Shown piece after piece: positions 9,129 to 18,290 of a stretch of 64,000 nucleotides of DNA (its first letter is position 1; each line of letters begins with the position of its first letter). The notes beneath the pieces are model-generated. The model was not told the DNA's origin and did no database searches. It worked only from the letters and a program-made list of their open reading frames with translations. The translations under genes were made by a program, and so were the position numbers. Source of the stretch: Leifsonia aquatica H1aii (GTDB lineage Bacteria > Actinomycetota > Actinomycetes > Actinomycetales > Microbacteriaceae); NCBI RefSeq assembly GCF_000633535.1, contig NZ_AYMR01000027.1, positions 1 through 64,000 of the forward strand, written 5' to 3'.

Positions 9129-9952
9129 CGCAGGAAGGCCCGCAGGGCGTCGACGACCTCCTGCGGGGACGACAGGTGGGGGCAGTGGCCGGTGGCGTCG
9201 AGCTGCACGAAGGTGCTCCCGGCGATGCTCTCGTGCACGTGACGGCCCACCTCGATGGGCGCGATGATGTCCTGCGAGCACTGCAGGACGAGCGCGGGCA
9301 CGGCGACCTTGGCCAGATCTCGGCGGTTGTCCGAGAGGAAGGTGACCTGCGCGAACTGCCGCGCGATCTCGGGGTCGGTCCGGCAGAAGCTCTCGGTCAG
9401 CTCGACGCCCAGCTCCGGCAGGTCGGGATTGCCCATGATCTGCGGCGCGAGGGTCTCCGACCAGTTCAGGTAGTTGCGGTCGAGGGCGTCGAGCAGCCCG
9501 TCGATGTCCTCCTGGGTGAAGCCGCCGCGGTAGCCGTCGTCGTCGACGTAGCGCGGCGACGGCGACACCAGGGCGAGCGCGCCGAACAGGTCGGGTCGGC
9601 GGATCGCGGCGAGCACGCCGATCATCGAGCTCACCGAGTGCCCGACGAAGACCGCATCGGTCAGATCGAGGGCGTCCGCGATCTCGATCACGTCGTCGGC
9701 GTAGCCGTGCAGGGAATCGTACTTGCCGGGATCGTAGGCGGAGAGATCGGAGCCGCCCGAGCCGACGAGATCGAAGAGCACGACGGGGTGGTCGGCCTCG
9801 AAGGCCGGCGCGACGAGGCGCCACATCTCCTGGCTGCACCCGAATCCGTGCGCGAAGACGAGGGGGCGGCCGGTGGTGGCGCCGCTCACTCGTACGTTGT
9901 TGCGGTGCAGCACGTTCGTCGTGGCTGCGCCGTCGGAGGCGACGAAGGTCAT
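9125..9952 (-). CDS. RsbQ-type alpha/beta hydrolase
   Basis: A 275-residue alpha/beta hydrolase resembling Bacillus RsbQ and plant KAI2/D14 receptors. The nucleophile Ser lies in GHSVSSM (about residue 106), Asp in SQDIIAP (about 228) and His in TGHCPHL (about 256); the oxyanion stretch is HGFGCSQEMW. RsbQ works with the PAS domain of RsbP, probably supplying or releasing a small ligand. Here the translationally coupled partner is a PAS-GGDEF protein, implying the same sensing step feeds cyclic-di-GMP. ATG 9952 has a GAGGAG site directly upstream. Confidence 0.88.
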   Translation of the reverse strand: MTFVASDGAATTNVLHRNNVRVSGATTGRPLVFAHGFGCSQEMWRLVAPAFEADHPVVLFDLVGSGGSDLSAYDPGKYDSLHGYADDVIEIADALDLTDAVFVGHSVSSMIGVLAAIRRPDLFGALALVSPSPRYVDDDGYRGGFTQEDIDGLLDALDRNYLNWSETLAPQIMGNPDLPELGVELTESFCRTDPEIARQFAQVTFLSDNRRDLAKVAVPALVLQCSQDIIAPIEVGRHVHESIAGSTFVQLDATGHCPHLSSPQEVVDALRAFLR

Positions 9953-10053
9953 GGAGCTCCTCGGGTGGACCCGACGCCCGGGTGGTCCTGTCGGTGATCC
10001 CATTATCCCGTGCCGGAATGGCGGGCGGGAGGGATAGAGGGGCGGCGCGATCC

Positions 10054-10065
10054 GGTGTATACACC
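10054..10065. promoter_or_regulatory. Palindromic operator in divergent cyclic-di-GMP promoter region
   Basis: GGTGTATACACC is a perfect 12-bp palindrome in the 173-bp gap between the hydrolase/cyclase operon and the EAL gene. The centre offers TATAC-like -10 sequence on both strands. One regulator binding here could set synthesis and breakdown of cyclic-di-GMP together; its identity is not visible. Confidence 0.5.
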
Positions 10066-10125
10066 CGAACCCGCCGAACGCAACCCCCGTTGACTCGCGC
10101 CGCAGGATCGGCCAGCATCGCAGTC

Positions 10126-10911
10126 ATGCCGGACAGCCATGGGACCAGCGAGCTCGATCGCCTCGTCGACGACCTGGACGCGGCGGTGGGGGCGGAGCAG
10201 ATCGTCCCGTTCTTCCAGCCCCAGATCTCCGTGGCCTCCGGCCGGGTGGTCGCGGCCGAGCTGCTCGGCCGCTGGTGGCACCCGGAGCTCGGCTTCGTGC
10301 CGCCCGCGGTGTTCATCCCGCTCGCCGAGCGCACGCGCGCCATCCACTCCCTCGGCCGGCAGATGCTGCGCGCGGGTTGCCGGGCGGCGATGTCGTGGCA
10401 GCGACGGGGGCAGTCGCTCGACGTCGCGGTGAACGTCGCCCCCTCGCAGCTGGCGACGGAGGAGTTCTACAGCGGGGTGCAGGAGGAGCTGGGGGACACC
10501 GGCCTGGACCCGCAGCGGCTCACCCTGGAGGTGACGGAGGAGACCGTCATCGCCGACCCCGAGACGGTCGCGCTGCGTCTCGACCGCCTGCGTGCCATCG
10601 GAGTCGTGGTGTCGATCGACGACTTCGGCGCCGGGCACTCGTCGGCGCGGCGCGTCGTCGACCTGCGCGCGTCGGAGCTGAAGCTCGACCGGCGGCTCGT
10701 GGCCCCGGACGACGGCGACGTCTCCCTCGCGGCCGTCATCGACTTCGCCCGCGAGCGCGGGATGCGCACGGTCGGCGAGGGCGTCGAGACCCGCGGGCAG
10801 CTCGATCGGCTGCGGAGCCTCGGCTGCGATCGGGCGCAGGGCTACCTCATCGCCGAGCCGGTGGACGAGGAGCGGTTCGGCGTGTGGCTGCGCGAGGCCG
10901 CGCGCGCCTGA
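10126..10911 (+). CDS. EAL-domain cyclic-di-GMP phosphodiesterase
   Basis: A 261-residue stand-alone EAL protein. The signature is ELLGRW (Glu about 45, in place of EALLRW). The conserved Asn in VNVAPSQL, Glu in LEVTEET, DDFGAG, the Lys in LKLDRR, GEGVET and QGYLIAEP are all present, so hydrolysis of cyclic-di-GMP is expected. There is no sensor domain or membrane segment. It is divergent from the cyclase operon. The ribosome site before ATG 10126 is weak. Confidence 0.87.
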   Translation: MPDSHGTSELDRLVDDLDAAVGAEQIVPFFQPQISVASGRVVAAELLGRWWHPELGFVPPAVFIPLAERTRAIHSLGRQMLRAGCRAAMSWQRRGQSLDVAVNVAPSQLATEEFYSGVQEELGDTGLDPQRLTLEVTEETVIADPETVALRLDRLRAIGVVVSIDDFGAGHSSARRVVDLRASELKLDRRLVAPDDGDVSLAAVIDFARERGMRTVGEGVETRGQLDRLRSLGCDRAQGYLIAEPVDEERFGVWLREAARA

Positions 10912-10925
10912 GGCGGTTGGGAACG

Positions 10926-11183
10926 CTACAGACTGTCGAGATCGGCGTCGGTCTGCCCGATGGGCGCGTCCTCGGTGCCGTCGCCGCCGACGTCGAGCTG
11001 CGTCCAGACCACGGGCATTCCGGGGGAGAACAGGATGTCCACACCAGGCCCCGAGCGCAGCGGCGGGATGTTGACGTAGCCGCCGCCGGCCTTCACCGCC
11101 TCCAGGATCTTCGCCCGCAGTTCGGTCACCGGCTCGGGCAGGAAGTAGTCTTTGCCATCGACGGTGAGCCGGTTGACGATCAT
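10926..11183 (-). CDS. Small conserved-type hypothetical protein
   Basis: An 85-residue acidic protein starting MIVNRLTVDGKDYFLP, with GGAGG about 10 bases before ATG 11183. No membrane segment, cysteines or catalytic motif are visible. It is divergent from the DUF7882-like gene at 11318, with 134 bases between them. The well-formed ribosome site and codon bias support a real gene of unknown function. Confidence 0.6.
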   Translation of the reverse strand: MIVNRLTVDGKDYFLPEPVTELRAKILEAVKAGGGYVNIPPLRSGPGVDILFSPGMPVVWTQLDVGGDGTEDAPIGQTDADLDSL

Positions 11184-11317
11184 GGTGCGGGTAACCTCCG
11201 GGGCTGGGAGCGGGGAACGCACCTCCGACTGTACCGCGCCGACCGGGGGCCGTCGCCGGGGGAGGTATCCTTCCTGATGGCGCCCCCACCCGTCCCGGCG
11301 CCCGTGAAAGGCTGACA

Positions 11318-11635
11318 GTGGGAACCCTCTCGTACAACGGTGAGAGCTTCGAGATCGACGACCGGGTCCTGACCCACCTCCAGATCGTCATCAGCACCAA
11401 GCTGCGGCGCGGGGAGAACTTCTTCCTCTCCTGGCCGCTCCCGGTCGAGCGCGGCAGCGGCCGGCACGCGATCTGGGTGGACAACGGGGTGCCGATCCAC
11501 ATCTACTACAGCGGCTCGCGCGCGATCAGCATCAATCGCGACTGGATCGAGTCCATGATCGTGGCCGCAGGCCGGGCGTCCGGCCTGGTGATCACGGACG
11601 AGTCGGCGGGCAACGAGGCGCCGTCCGCCCCGTGA
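11318..11635 (+). CDS. DUF7882-like small protein
   Basis: A 105-residue protein beginning MGTLSYNGESFEIDDR, with the LTHLQIVISTKLRRGE, HAIWVDNGVPIHIYYSG and SINRDWIESM segments. I recognise this as a family common in Microbacteriaceae (DUF7882) that has no assigned function. GTG 11318 has GAAAGG 7 bases upstream. It is compact and soluble and stands alone. Confidence 0.75.
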   Translation: MGTLSYNGESFEIDDRVLTHLQIVISTKLRRGENFFLSWPLPVERGSGRHAIWVDNGVPIHIYYSGSRAISINRDWIESMIVAAGRASGLVITDESAGNEAPSAP

Positions 11636-11712
11636 CGATGCCCTCGCGTCGCTGACGCGCGCCGGTCCCGCCGACACCGGCCGGTGCCCGCTGACGCTCG
11701 GCCCGGCGGCGA

Positions 11713-12516
11713 TCAGCGCGGAATGAGGACGAACACCGCCGCCGTCACGGCCCAGCCGGCGAGCGTGAAGACGGTGTCGCGCACGCGCCACCGCGACGGC
11801 GTGCGCTCGGTGCGCGTGGGATGGGCGCCGAACGCGCGCGACTCCATCGCCAACGCCATCCGGTCGGCATGGCGGATGCTGGACGCGAGCAGCGGCACGA
11901 CCGCGGCGAACGCCCGGCGGAAGCCCGCGACCGGTCCGCGGCCGGGCGCGACCCCCCGCACGCGCTGCGCCTGCCGGATCAGCGTCAACTCGGCTCCGAA
12001 GCGGGGCACGAACCGGTAGGCGGCGACCGCGGTGTAGCCGATCCGGTACGGGACGCGCAGCTGGGCCACGAGGGCACGGGCGAGGTCGGGACCGGTGGTC
12101 GTGAGGCCGCCGACCAACGCCAGTACGACCAGCGCAGTGAGCCGAAGGGACGTCGCGAGCCCCACCGCCAGAGCGCCGGCCGTGTAGTCGAACGCGCCGA
12201 TCGAGAACAGCACGGAGCGGTCGACGACGCGCGACGGGTCGGTCCAGAAGCCGAAGCTAACGGCCATCACCAGCACGACGACGGGAATCCCCACGAGCAG
12301 GCCGACGAGCACGGCGGGCCGCAACCGGGCGCCGAGGACGAGCAGGACGACGCCGACCAGCAGCATCGCCAGGGGGGTGAGCGCGTCGCGGGTGAACAGC
12401 AGCGCGACCCAGGCGGGCACGACGGCCGCCACCTTCGCGAGCGGATTGAGATGATGCAGGAAGCGCCACGCGGGCGGGGTCCCGGTGCCGTAGGGGTCGG
12501 CGGAGAGGAAGGTCAC
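11713..12516 (-). CDS. ecfT: ECF transporter transmembrane (T) component
   Basis: A 267-residue membrane protein of the EcfT/CbiQ/YkoC type with about five to six hydrophobic segments and the cytosolic coupling helices containing ALVAQLRVPYR and AQRVRGVAPGRG (an Ala-Arg-Gly-type motif). It links the two ATPase halves to the substrate-binding S protein. GTG 12516 overlaps the ATPase stop by four bases. It is the last gene of the S-A-T operon. Confidence 0.88.
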   Translation of the reverse strand: MTFLSADPYGTGTPPAWRFLHHLNPLAKVAAVVPAWVALLFTRDALTPLAMLLVGVVLLVLGARLRPAVLVGLLVGIPVVVLVMAVSFGFWTDPSRVVDRSVLFSIGAFDYTAGALAVGLATSLRLTALVVLALVGGLTTTGPDLARALVAQLRVPYRIGYTAVAAYRFVPRFGAELTLIRQAQRVRGVAPGRGPVAGFRRAFAAVVPLLASSIRHADRMALAMESRAFGAHPTRTERTPSRWRVRDTVFTLAGWAVTAAVFVLIPR

Positions 12517-14276
12517 GGCGCGCCTCCCGGCAGGTCCCGCAGCCGGGTCGTGCCGCGCAACGCCGCCGGGATCCGCGGATCGGCCAGCGCTCGCACGAGC
12601 GGCGGCTGACGCAGGCCGGATCGCTCCAGGAGCCCGGCGTCACGGAGCACGGCCGTGGTGGGGCCGACGGCGGCCACCCTGCCGTCGTCGATCACCGCGA
12701 CATGCGAGGCGTACTCGGCGGCGAGGCCCAGGTCGTGGGTGACGACCACCACGGTCGTGCCGGCGGCATTGAGTGCCGAGAGCAGTTCCAGGAGTTCGGC
12801 GGCACGGGCACGGTCCTGCCCGAACGTGGGCTCGTCGAGCACGAGCAGCGGGGCGCCGGCGATCAGCGCGGTGCCGACGGAGAGGCGCCGCTTCTGTCCG
12901 CCCGAGAGGAGGAAGGGGTGGGCGTCGCGCTGGCCGTCGAGGCCGAGCGTCGCGAGCATCCGGTCGACCCTGTCGTCGATCTCCCTCTCGGGGCGGCGGC
13001 GCTGGCGAAGTCCGTACGCGAGTTCGTCGGCCACCGTGTGCACGACGAACTGGTGCTCGGGATTCTGGAAGACGAAGCCGACCGTCGCCGCGAGCTCGGC
13101 GACCGAGGCGCGGGCCGGATCGAGGCCGCCGAGCGAGACCGTGCCACGAGGTGGGCGCAGCACACCGGCGATCGCCTGGACCAGCGTGCTCTTGCCGGCG
13201 CCGTTCGGCCCGACGATCGCGACGAAGTCGCCGGGCGCGATCCGAAGCGACACGTCGTGCAGCACCTGCCGCCGGCCACGCCGCAGGGACAGGTGCGAGA
13301 CGGCGACAGCGGGTGCGCCGGATGGGCCATCCGCCGGCTCCGCCGCCGCGCGTTCCGGTGTGCGGTCGACCGCCGTCGCGACCACTGTCCCGACTGCCGT
13401 CGCCACTGCCGCGGGGTCGATCGCGCCCAGCCCCGCCGTGAGCTCCTCCGGGGCGAGCGGGAGCGGGTCGATCGCGATCCCGGCCCGTCGCAACCGGAGC
13501 GCGGCGAGCGTGGCGGTCGGCAGCCAGACGCCGAGCGTCGCGAGTTCCTCCGCCCGGGTGCGGAGCACCTCCCGCGCCGGGCCGTGGGCGACCGGCCGGC
13601 CCGCACCGTCGAGCACCAGGACGGTGTCGACGATGCCCATCGCCGTGTCGAGGTTGTGCTCGACCAGCACGACCGACCGGCTGGAGTCGGCCGCGATCAG
13701 CTCGCCCAGCAGCCGGTACACCTCCTCGGCCCCTGCCGGGGCGAGGTTGGCGGTGGGCTCGTCCAGGACGAGCAGCCCGGAGTCGAGGGCCAGTGCGCAG
13801 GCGATCGCCAGCCGCTGCTTGCCGCCGCCCGAGAGCGTGTCCGGATCGTCCGCCCGGCGCTCCCAGAGGCCGACGGCGCGCAGCGCCCGTTCGGCGCGCT
13901 CGAGCACCTCCGCGGCGGGGACCAGGCGGTTCTCGGGCCCGAAGCACACCTCGTCCAGCACCGTGGCGGTCACCAGCTGGGCGTCTGGATCCTGGAACAC
14001 CATGCCCACGTGCTCGCTGAGCTCCGCCACCCGGGCCTCCGCGGTGTCCACGCCGCCGACGGTCACGGTGCCCTCCAGGGTGGCCGGGACGGCGTGCGGG
14101 ACGAGCCCGTTGAGGGCGAGAGCCAGTGTCGACTTGCCGCAGCCGCTCGGCCCCAGCACCAGCAGGACCTCCCCGGCGGCGACCGAGAACCCGACCCCGT
14201 CCGGTGTCCACGCCGCGGCGCCCTCGTGCCGGATGCGCACCGCGTGCGCCCGCAGGGGCGCCGGCCCCTCCGCCAC
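12513..14276 (-). CDS. ECF transporter ATPase, two fused ABC domains
   Basis: A 587-residue protein with two complete ABC ATPases, as in YkoD. Domain 1 has Walker A GPSGCGKST and a signature written LSGGGKQR; domain 2 has GPNGAGKST and LSGGQKRR, each followed by LVLDEPT. The halves are joined by an Ala-rich linker. No ATG is available; GTG 14276 lies 5 bases after the S-component stop. The 'GGGK' in place of 'GGQK' in signature 1 is a small deviation at a catalytic interface. Confidence 0.88.
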   Translation of the reverse strand: MAEGPAPLRAHAVRIRHEGAAAWTPDGVGFSVAAGEVLLVLGPSGCGKSTLALALNGLVPHAVPATLEGTVTVGGVDTAEARVAELSEHVGMVFQDPDAQLVTATVLDEVCFGPENRLVPAAEVLERAERALRAVGLWERRADDPDTLSGGGKQRLAIACALALDSGLLVLDEPTANLAPAGAEEVYRLLGELIAADSSRSVVLVEHNLDTAMGIVDTVLVLDGAGRPVAHGPAREVLRTRAEELATLGVWLPTATLAALRLRRAGIAIDPLPLAPEELTAGLGAIDPAAVATAVGTVVATAVDRTPERAAAEPADGPSGAPAVAVSHLSLRRGRRQVLHDVSLRIAPGDFVAIVGPNGAGKSTLVQAIAGVLRPPRGTVSLGGLDPARASVAELAATVGFVFQNPEHQFVVHTVADELAYGLRQRRRPEREIDDRVDRMLATLGLDGQRDAHPFLLSGGQKRRLSVGTALIAGAPLLVLDEPTFGQDRARAAELLELLSALNAAGTTVVVVTHDLGLAAEYASHVAVIDDGRVAAVGPTTAVLRDAGLLERSGLRQPPLVRALADPRIPAALRGTTRLRDLPGGAP

Positions 14277-14281
14277 GGCGC

Positions 14282-14875
14282 TCAGGCGGCCATCATCGGC
14301 AGCGGCCCGGCGTCGCCGCGTCGCGGGCGCACGATCGGCAGCTGGAGTCCGCGCCCGGCGCCGGTGCGGTCGAGCCCGGCGGCGACCAGTCGGCCGAGCC
14401 AGGTGAAGAGGATGGGGCTGACGACGAACAACCCGATGTGGACGACCTGGACCCACGGCTGGGCGAGGTCGGCTCCCTGCGCGATGAAGACCCCGACACC
14501 GAAGATGAGACCGGCGATGGTGACGGCCGTGTAGAACAGCCACGCCCTCCAGTACCGGTACAGGGTGATCGCGAACGGCACCTCCTGCAGCAGACCGATC
14601 GATCCGGCCGCCATGACCGCGGCGAAGCCGATGGGCTGGAACGGCACGGACACGAGCCCGGCGATCACCGACGTGATCAGCGCGACGCCGCCGCGACGCA
14701 GCAGCGCCTGCGCGATCACACCGGGCAGGAAGTACACCCCGATCACGGCTCCGTAGAACATCGGCGCCGCGGCGGCCAGCGTCCCCGAGACGTAGGCGGA
14801 GACCGAGAAGACGATGCCGCCGGCCACGCCGATGGCGGCGCAGGTGAGGAGCAGTCGGGTGCTGATGTTCTTCAT
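14282..14875 (-). CDS. ECF transporter substrate-binding (S) component, YkoE-like
   Basis: A 197-residue membrane protein with about five to six helices. It matches the YkoE type of S component in size, in lacking charged loops and in its partner genes (fused ATPase, then T component). YkoE relatives take up thiamine or its pyrimidine moiety. The iron-box-like operator just upstream raises the possibility of a different, iron-linked substrate. Only 64 bases separate it from the permease gene upstream, too few for a TPP riboswitch. Confidence 0.75.
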   Translation of the reverse strand: MKNISTRLLLTCAAIGVAGGIVFSVSAYVSGTLAAAAPMFYGAVIGVYFLPGVIAQALLRRGGVALITSVIAGLVSVPFQPIGFAAVMAAGSIGLLQEVPFAITLYRYWRAWLFYTAVTIAGLIFGVGVFIAQGADLAQPWVQVVHIGLFVVSPILFTWLGRLVAAGLDRTGAGRGLQLPIVRPRRGDAGPLPMMAA

Positions 14876-14891
14876 GTCGCCTTCAGCCTAG

Positions 14892-14910
14892 AGAGGCAAG
14901 CCTTGCCTTA
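14892..14910. promoter_or_regulatory. DtxR/IdeR-type iron box upstream of ECF operon
   Basis: AGGCAAG-C-CTTGCCT is a perfect 15-bp dyad with the odd central base and spacing of the DtxR/IdeR consensus AGGTTAG-C-CTAACCT. It lies 17 bases before the S-component ATG, where a repressor would block transcription. Iron control of the transporter is inferred from this match. Confidence 0.65.
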
Positions 14911-14939
14911 CAAGCCGAGCGGGAGAGCGACGAGACGGT

Positions 14940-16496
14940 CTACCGTCGGTCGCGCGGGGGCTTCGGGCGCCGCCGGGCGGCGATCACGGGGTGGGCGCCC
15001 GTGTAGCCCTCCCGCTGCTGCGCGATCTCCAGGATCCGGCCGCGCTGCAGGTACCACCCGAGGATCAGCAGCGGGATGATCACGACCAGCGAGGCGACCG
15101 TCCAGGTGCCGGTCGGGTAGTCGAACGCCATCAGCACGAGCACGACGGCGAGGAACGCCAGTGTCAGGTACGCGGTGAACGGGGCGCCGAAGAGCCGGAA
15201 GGACGGCCGGGCCACGCGCCCCTGCAGCGACCAGCGGCGCAGCTGCATCTGGCACAGGATGATCATCGCCCAGCTCGTGATGATGCCCAGGGCGGCGACG
15301 TTCAGCACGATGTCGAACGCCTGCTTGGGCACCACCAGGTTGAGGAAGACGCCCAGCACGCCGATCGCGGCGGTGAGGAGGATGCCGCCGTAGGGGACGC
15401 CACGCGCGTTCATCCGCGCGGTGAACGCCGGGGCAGCACCCGTCTGCGCCATCGAGTGCAGGATGCGGCCGGTCGAGTACATGCCCGCGTTCAGGCTGGA
15501 GAGCGCAGCGGTCAGCACGACGAAGTTCATCACCGAGCCGATCACCGCGCTCAGCTGCGGGCCGCCGAGGTGGCTGAAGAACGTGACGAACGGGCTCTCG
15601 CTCGCGCTGTACGCGCTCGAGGGCAGGAGCAGGGCCAGCAGCAGCACGGAGCCGCAGTAGAAGACGGCGATGCGGAAGACGACGCTGTTGATGGCGCGCG
15701 GCATGATCTTCTCGGGATTCGCCGTCTCGCCCGCCGCGATGCCGACGAGCTCCACGCCGGCGTAGGCGAAGACCACGCCCTGCACCAGCACGATCGCCAT
15801 CGCGATCGTCGCCACGCCGTGGGGGAGGAACCCGCCGTTCTCAGCGAGCATCGCGACCCCCGTCGGACCGAGATCGGTCGGCCAGCCCGCGGCCAGCACC
15901 ACGATCCCGACGACCAGGAACGCCACCAGGGCGCCGACCTTGATCAGAGCGAACCAGAACTCCATCTCGCCGAACACCTTCACCGAGATCAGATTCAGAC
16001 TGACCACGACGACCAGGGCGATGAGGGCGAGCAGCCACTGCGGCACCACCGTGAACAGGCTCCAGTACTTCACGTAGAGCGCAATCGCCGTGGAGTCGAC
16101 GATCGCGGTCATCGCCCAGTTGAGGAAGTACATCCAGCCGGCGACGTAGGCCATCTTCTCGCCGAAGAACTCGCGCGCGTACGACACGAACGAGCCCGAC
16201 GACGGCCGGTGCAGCACCAGCTCGCCGAGCGCGCGAAGAACCAGGAAGGCGAAGAACCCGCAGATCGCGTAGACGAAGACCAGCAGCGGTCCGCCCTGCT
16301 CGAGCCGGCCTCCCGCGCCGAGGAACAGCCCCGTGCCGATGGCGCCGCCGATGGCGATCATCTGCAGCTGCCGGGCGGACAGTCCCTTGTGGTAGCCCTC
16401 CTGCTCGCTCGCGAAGTCCTGGACCGCCTGGCTGACGTCGCCGAGATGCTCGCGGCGGTTCTCCAGATCGTCGGCCGGATCGTGCGGTGTGCTCAT
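14940..16496 (-). CDS. Amino acid permease, L-asparagine permease type
   Basis: A 518-residue APC-superfamily transporter with 12 predicted helices. Helix 1 carries the substrate-binding [11 protein letters not shown], and [15 protein letters not shown] follows helix 3; these are hallmarks of the AnsP/GabP group. A 45-residue hydrophilic N-terminus precedes the first helix. ATG 16496 has GGGAGG upstream. Asparagine is the most likely substrate by family resemblance, but other neutral amino acids cannot be excluded. Confidence 0.83.
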   Translation of the reverse strand: MSTPHDPADDLENRREHLGDVSQAVQDFASEQEGYHKGLSARQLQMIAIGGAIGTGLFLGAGGRLEQGGPLLVFVYAICGFFAFLVLRALGELVLHRPSSGSFVSYAREFFGEKMAYVAGWMYFLNWAMTAIVDSTAIALYVKYWSLFTVVPQWLLALIALVVVVSLNLISVKVFGEMEFWFALIKVGALVAFLVVGIVVLAAGWPTDLGPTGVAMLAENGGFLPHGVATIAMAIVLVQGVVFAYAGVELVGIAAGETANPEKIMPRAINSVVFRIAVFYCGSVLLLALLLPSSAYSASESPFVTFFSHLGGPQLSAVIGSVMNFVVLTAALSSLNAGMYSTGRILHSMAQTGAAPAFTARMNARGVPYGGILLTAAIGVLGVFLNLVVPKQAFDIVLNVAALGIITSWAMIILCQMQLRRWSLQGRVARPSFRLFGAPFTAYLTLAFLAVVLVLMAFDYPTGTWTVASLVVIIPLLILGWYLQRGRILEIAQQREGYTGAHPVIAARRRPKPPRDRR

Positions 16497-16660
16497 CGGC
16501 GCCCTCCCTGCTCGGCGACCCACGATACCCGCGGACGGGGGCCGACCGTGCCGTCTTCCGGCCCGGCGCCCGGATCCGCTCGGACGGGGGCTCCCGGGGC
16601 GGCCGGTGCGCTTTCGCGTACTGTGGGCCGGGTGTCCACCGCGACCGGCAAGGAGGCCCC

Positions 16661-17665
16661 ATGACCGACCCGCTCTCGATCGCAGCGATCGGCTTCTGGC
16701 ATGTGCACGCGAGCGACTACGCCACGGCGGCGCAGGAGCATCCCGGCACCCGGCTCGTCGCGGTGTGGGACGACGACCGCGACCGCGGTCGGGAGGCCGC
16801 CGCCGCGTACGGCGTCGAGTTCGCCGCCGACCTGGACGAGCTGCTGGCCCGGCCGGAGCTCGACGGAGTGACGATCACCACCGCGACGAACCGGCACCGG
16901 GACGTGATCCTGCGTGCGATCGCCGCGGGCAAGCACGTCTTCACCGAGAAGGTGCTGGCCGCGACCGTCGCCGAGGCGGAGGAGCTGATCTCCGCAGCGG
17001 CCGCGGCGCAGGTCGCGCTCGTGGTCTCGCTGCCGCGGCTGTACGACGGCTACACCCGCGCGATCGAGCGGCTGATCGACGCCGGGACGCTCGGCACCCT
17101 GGCCTCGACTCGCGTCCGTCTGGCGCACGACGGTTGGGCGGCGGGGTGGCTGCCCGAACGCTTCGGGGATCCGGAGGCCGCGCTCGGCGGCGCCTTCATC
17201 GACCTCGGCTGCCATCCCGTCTATCTGACCCGGCTGTTCCACCGTGCGGATCCGCTCACCGTGAGCGCGACCTACGGGCGCATCACGGGGCGCGCGGTCG
17301 AGGACCACGCGGTGGTCGTCGAGGGGTTCCCGGGCGGCGCGATCGGCGTGCTCGAGACCAGCGTCGTGGCCACGCCGCACGCCTTCACCATCGAGCTGCG
17401 CGGCACGGCGGCGAGCGCCGTCTACGACGGCGAGCGGCTGCTGCTGTCGACGGCGGGGGATGCGGACGGCGTCGACGGCGCCGCGACCGGCTGGACGGAA
17501 CTCCCCGTCCCCGACGGCCTCCCCGGAGCCTTCGCCGAGTGGGTCGGCCGGATCCACGACGGCACGGTCGCCGAGGACAACCTGCGTCACGCTCTCGAGC
17601 TGACGCGCGTGGTCGAGGCGGCGAACTCATCGGCCAGCTCCGGCTGCGTCGTGCCGCTGCGCTGA
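16661..17665 (+). CDS. Gfo/Idh/MocA-family oxidoreductase
   Basis: A 334-residue NAD(P)-dependent sugar or polyol dehydrogenase. The N-terminal Rossmann fold starts [14 protein letters not shown], lacking the classical GxGxxG, and continues to the EKV motif (residues 95-97, normally EKP). The C-terminal sheet domain has [21 protein letters not shown] lies just before ATG 16661. EKV for EKP and FWHVH for GxGxxG are unusual and may shift cofactor handling. The substrate is unknown. Confidence 0.8.
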   Translation: MTDPLSIAAIGFWHVHASDYATAAQEHPGTRLVAVWDDDRDRGREAAAAYGVEFAADLDELLARPELDGVTITTATNRHRDVILRAIAAGKHVFTEKVLAATVAEAEELISAAAAAQVALVVSLPRLYDGYTRAIERLIDAGTLGTLASTRVRLAHDGWAAGWLPERFGDPEAALGGAFIDLGCHPVYLTRLFHRADPLTVSATYGRITGRAVEDHAVVVEGFPGGAIGVLETSVVATPHAFTIELRGTAASAVYDGERLLLSTAGDADGVDGAATGWTELPVPDGLPGAFAEWVGRIHDGTVAEDNLRHALELTRVVEAANSSASSGCVVPLR

Positions 17666-17713
17666 ACCGGGCGGCGGGCCGTCGGCCGGTCGTCGGCGGT
17701 CGTCCGCCTGGGG

Positions 17714-18262
17714 TCAGATCGGGGTGCCGCGGTTCCGTCCGGGTTTCTGGAGCAGGAGGTCGTCGTGCTCGCGGCGGCGGGCCTCCTCGACGAAGGCGAG
17801 GGCGGCGGCGGGGTCGGCCGTGAAGCGCGCGTGCTGCTCCCGGGTGAGCAGGTAGAACTCCTCGTAGTCGGCGACACCGGTGGTGACGGGGAACGAGGCG
17901 TAGGGCGCGCCGGACGCGTCGTCGATGCCGAGGGAGTAGCGGTGTTCCGGGGACACGAGGGTGTCGCGGGGCCGCAGCGGGGACGCGTCGTCGGCGTCGC
18001 GGAGCTTCTGCTCCAGCTCCGCGACCTCGAGCGCGAGCACATCGGCGGGCTGCGTCCGGAGCCGGCGCAGCTGCATCGTGAGGACGCCCCAGCTCGACAT
18101 CGGATCGCAGTCGAGCAGCGCGGCGACCGCGTCCGCCGCCTCCTCGTCGCTCTCCGCATCCCGGATCACGGCCGCCACCTCGTCGAGGCGATCACGCGCC
18201 GCCCGCTGGGCGTGCAGAAGACGGAGCCGCTCGGTCGTGCGCCTGCGCGTCTCGGGATCCAT
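17714..18262 (-). CDS. Stand-alone GyrA/ParC coiled-coil-like domain protein
   Basis: A 182-residue soluble protein. Residues 8-95 follow the pattern of the GyrA/ParC coiled-coil region (RLRLLHAQRAARDRLDEV... then LTMQLRRLRT... EVAELEQKL), but the DNA-cleaving winged helix with its Tyr and the beta-pinwheel are absent. The C-terminal half (about 100-182, HRYSLGIDDASGAPYASF) is unrecognised. It cannot be a topoisomerase by itself; a partner or modulator role is a guess. Confidence 0.6.
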   Translation of the reverse strand: MDPETRRRTTERLRLLHAQRAARDRLDEVAAVIRDAESDEEAADAVAALLDCDPMSSWGVLTMQLRRLRTQPADVLALEVAELEQKLRDADDASPLRPRDTLVSPEHRYSLGIDDASGAPYASFPVTTGVADYEEFYLLTREQHARFTADPAAALAFVEEARRREHDDLLLQKPGRNRGTPI

Positions 18263-18290
18263 CCCTCCACCGTATCCCGCGCCGCCGCCC

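Noticed and set aside
7755-10343. Single 862-codon frame on the minus strand covering cyclase and hydrolase
   Set aside because: The PAS-GGDEF protein starts at 9128, coupled by ATGA to the hydrolase in another frame; the upstream part of the long frame is an out-of-frame shadow.
14876-14939. Possible TPP riboswitch before the ECF operon
   Set aside because: Only 64 bases are available and the conserved CUGAGA core is absent.
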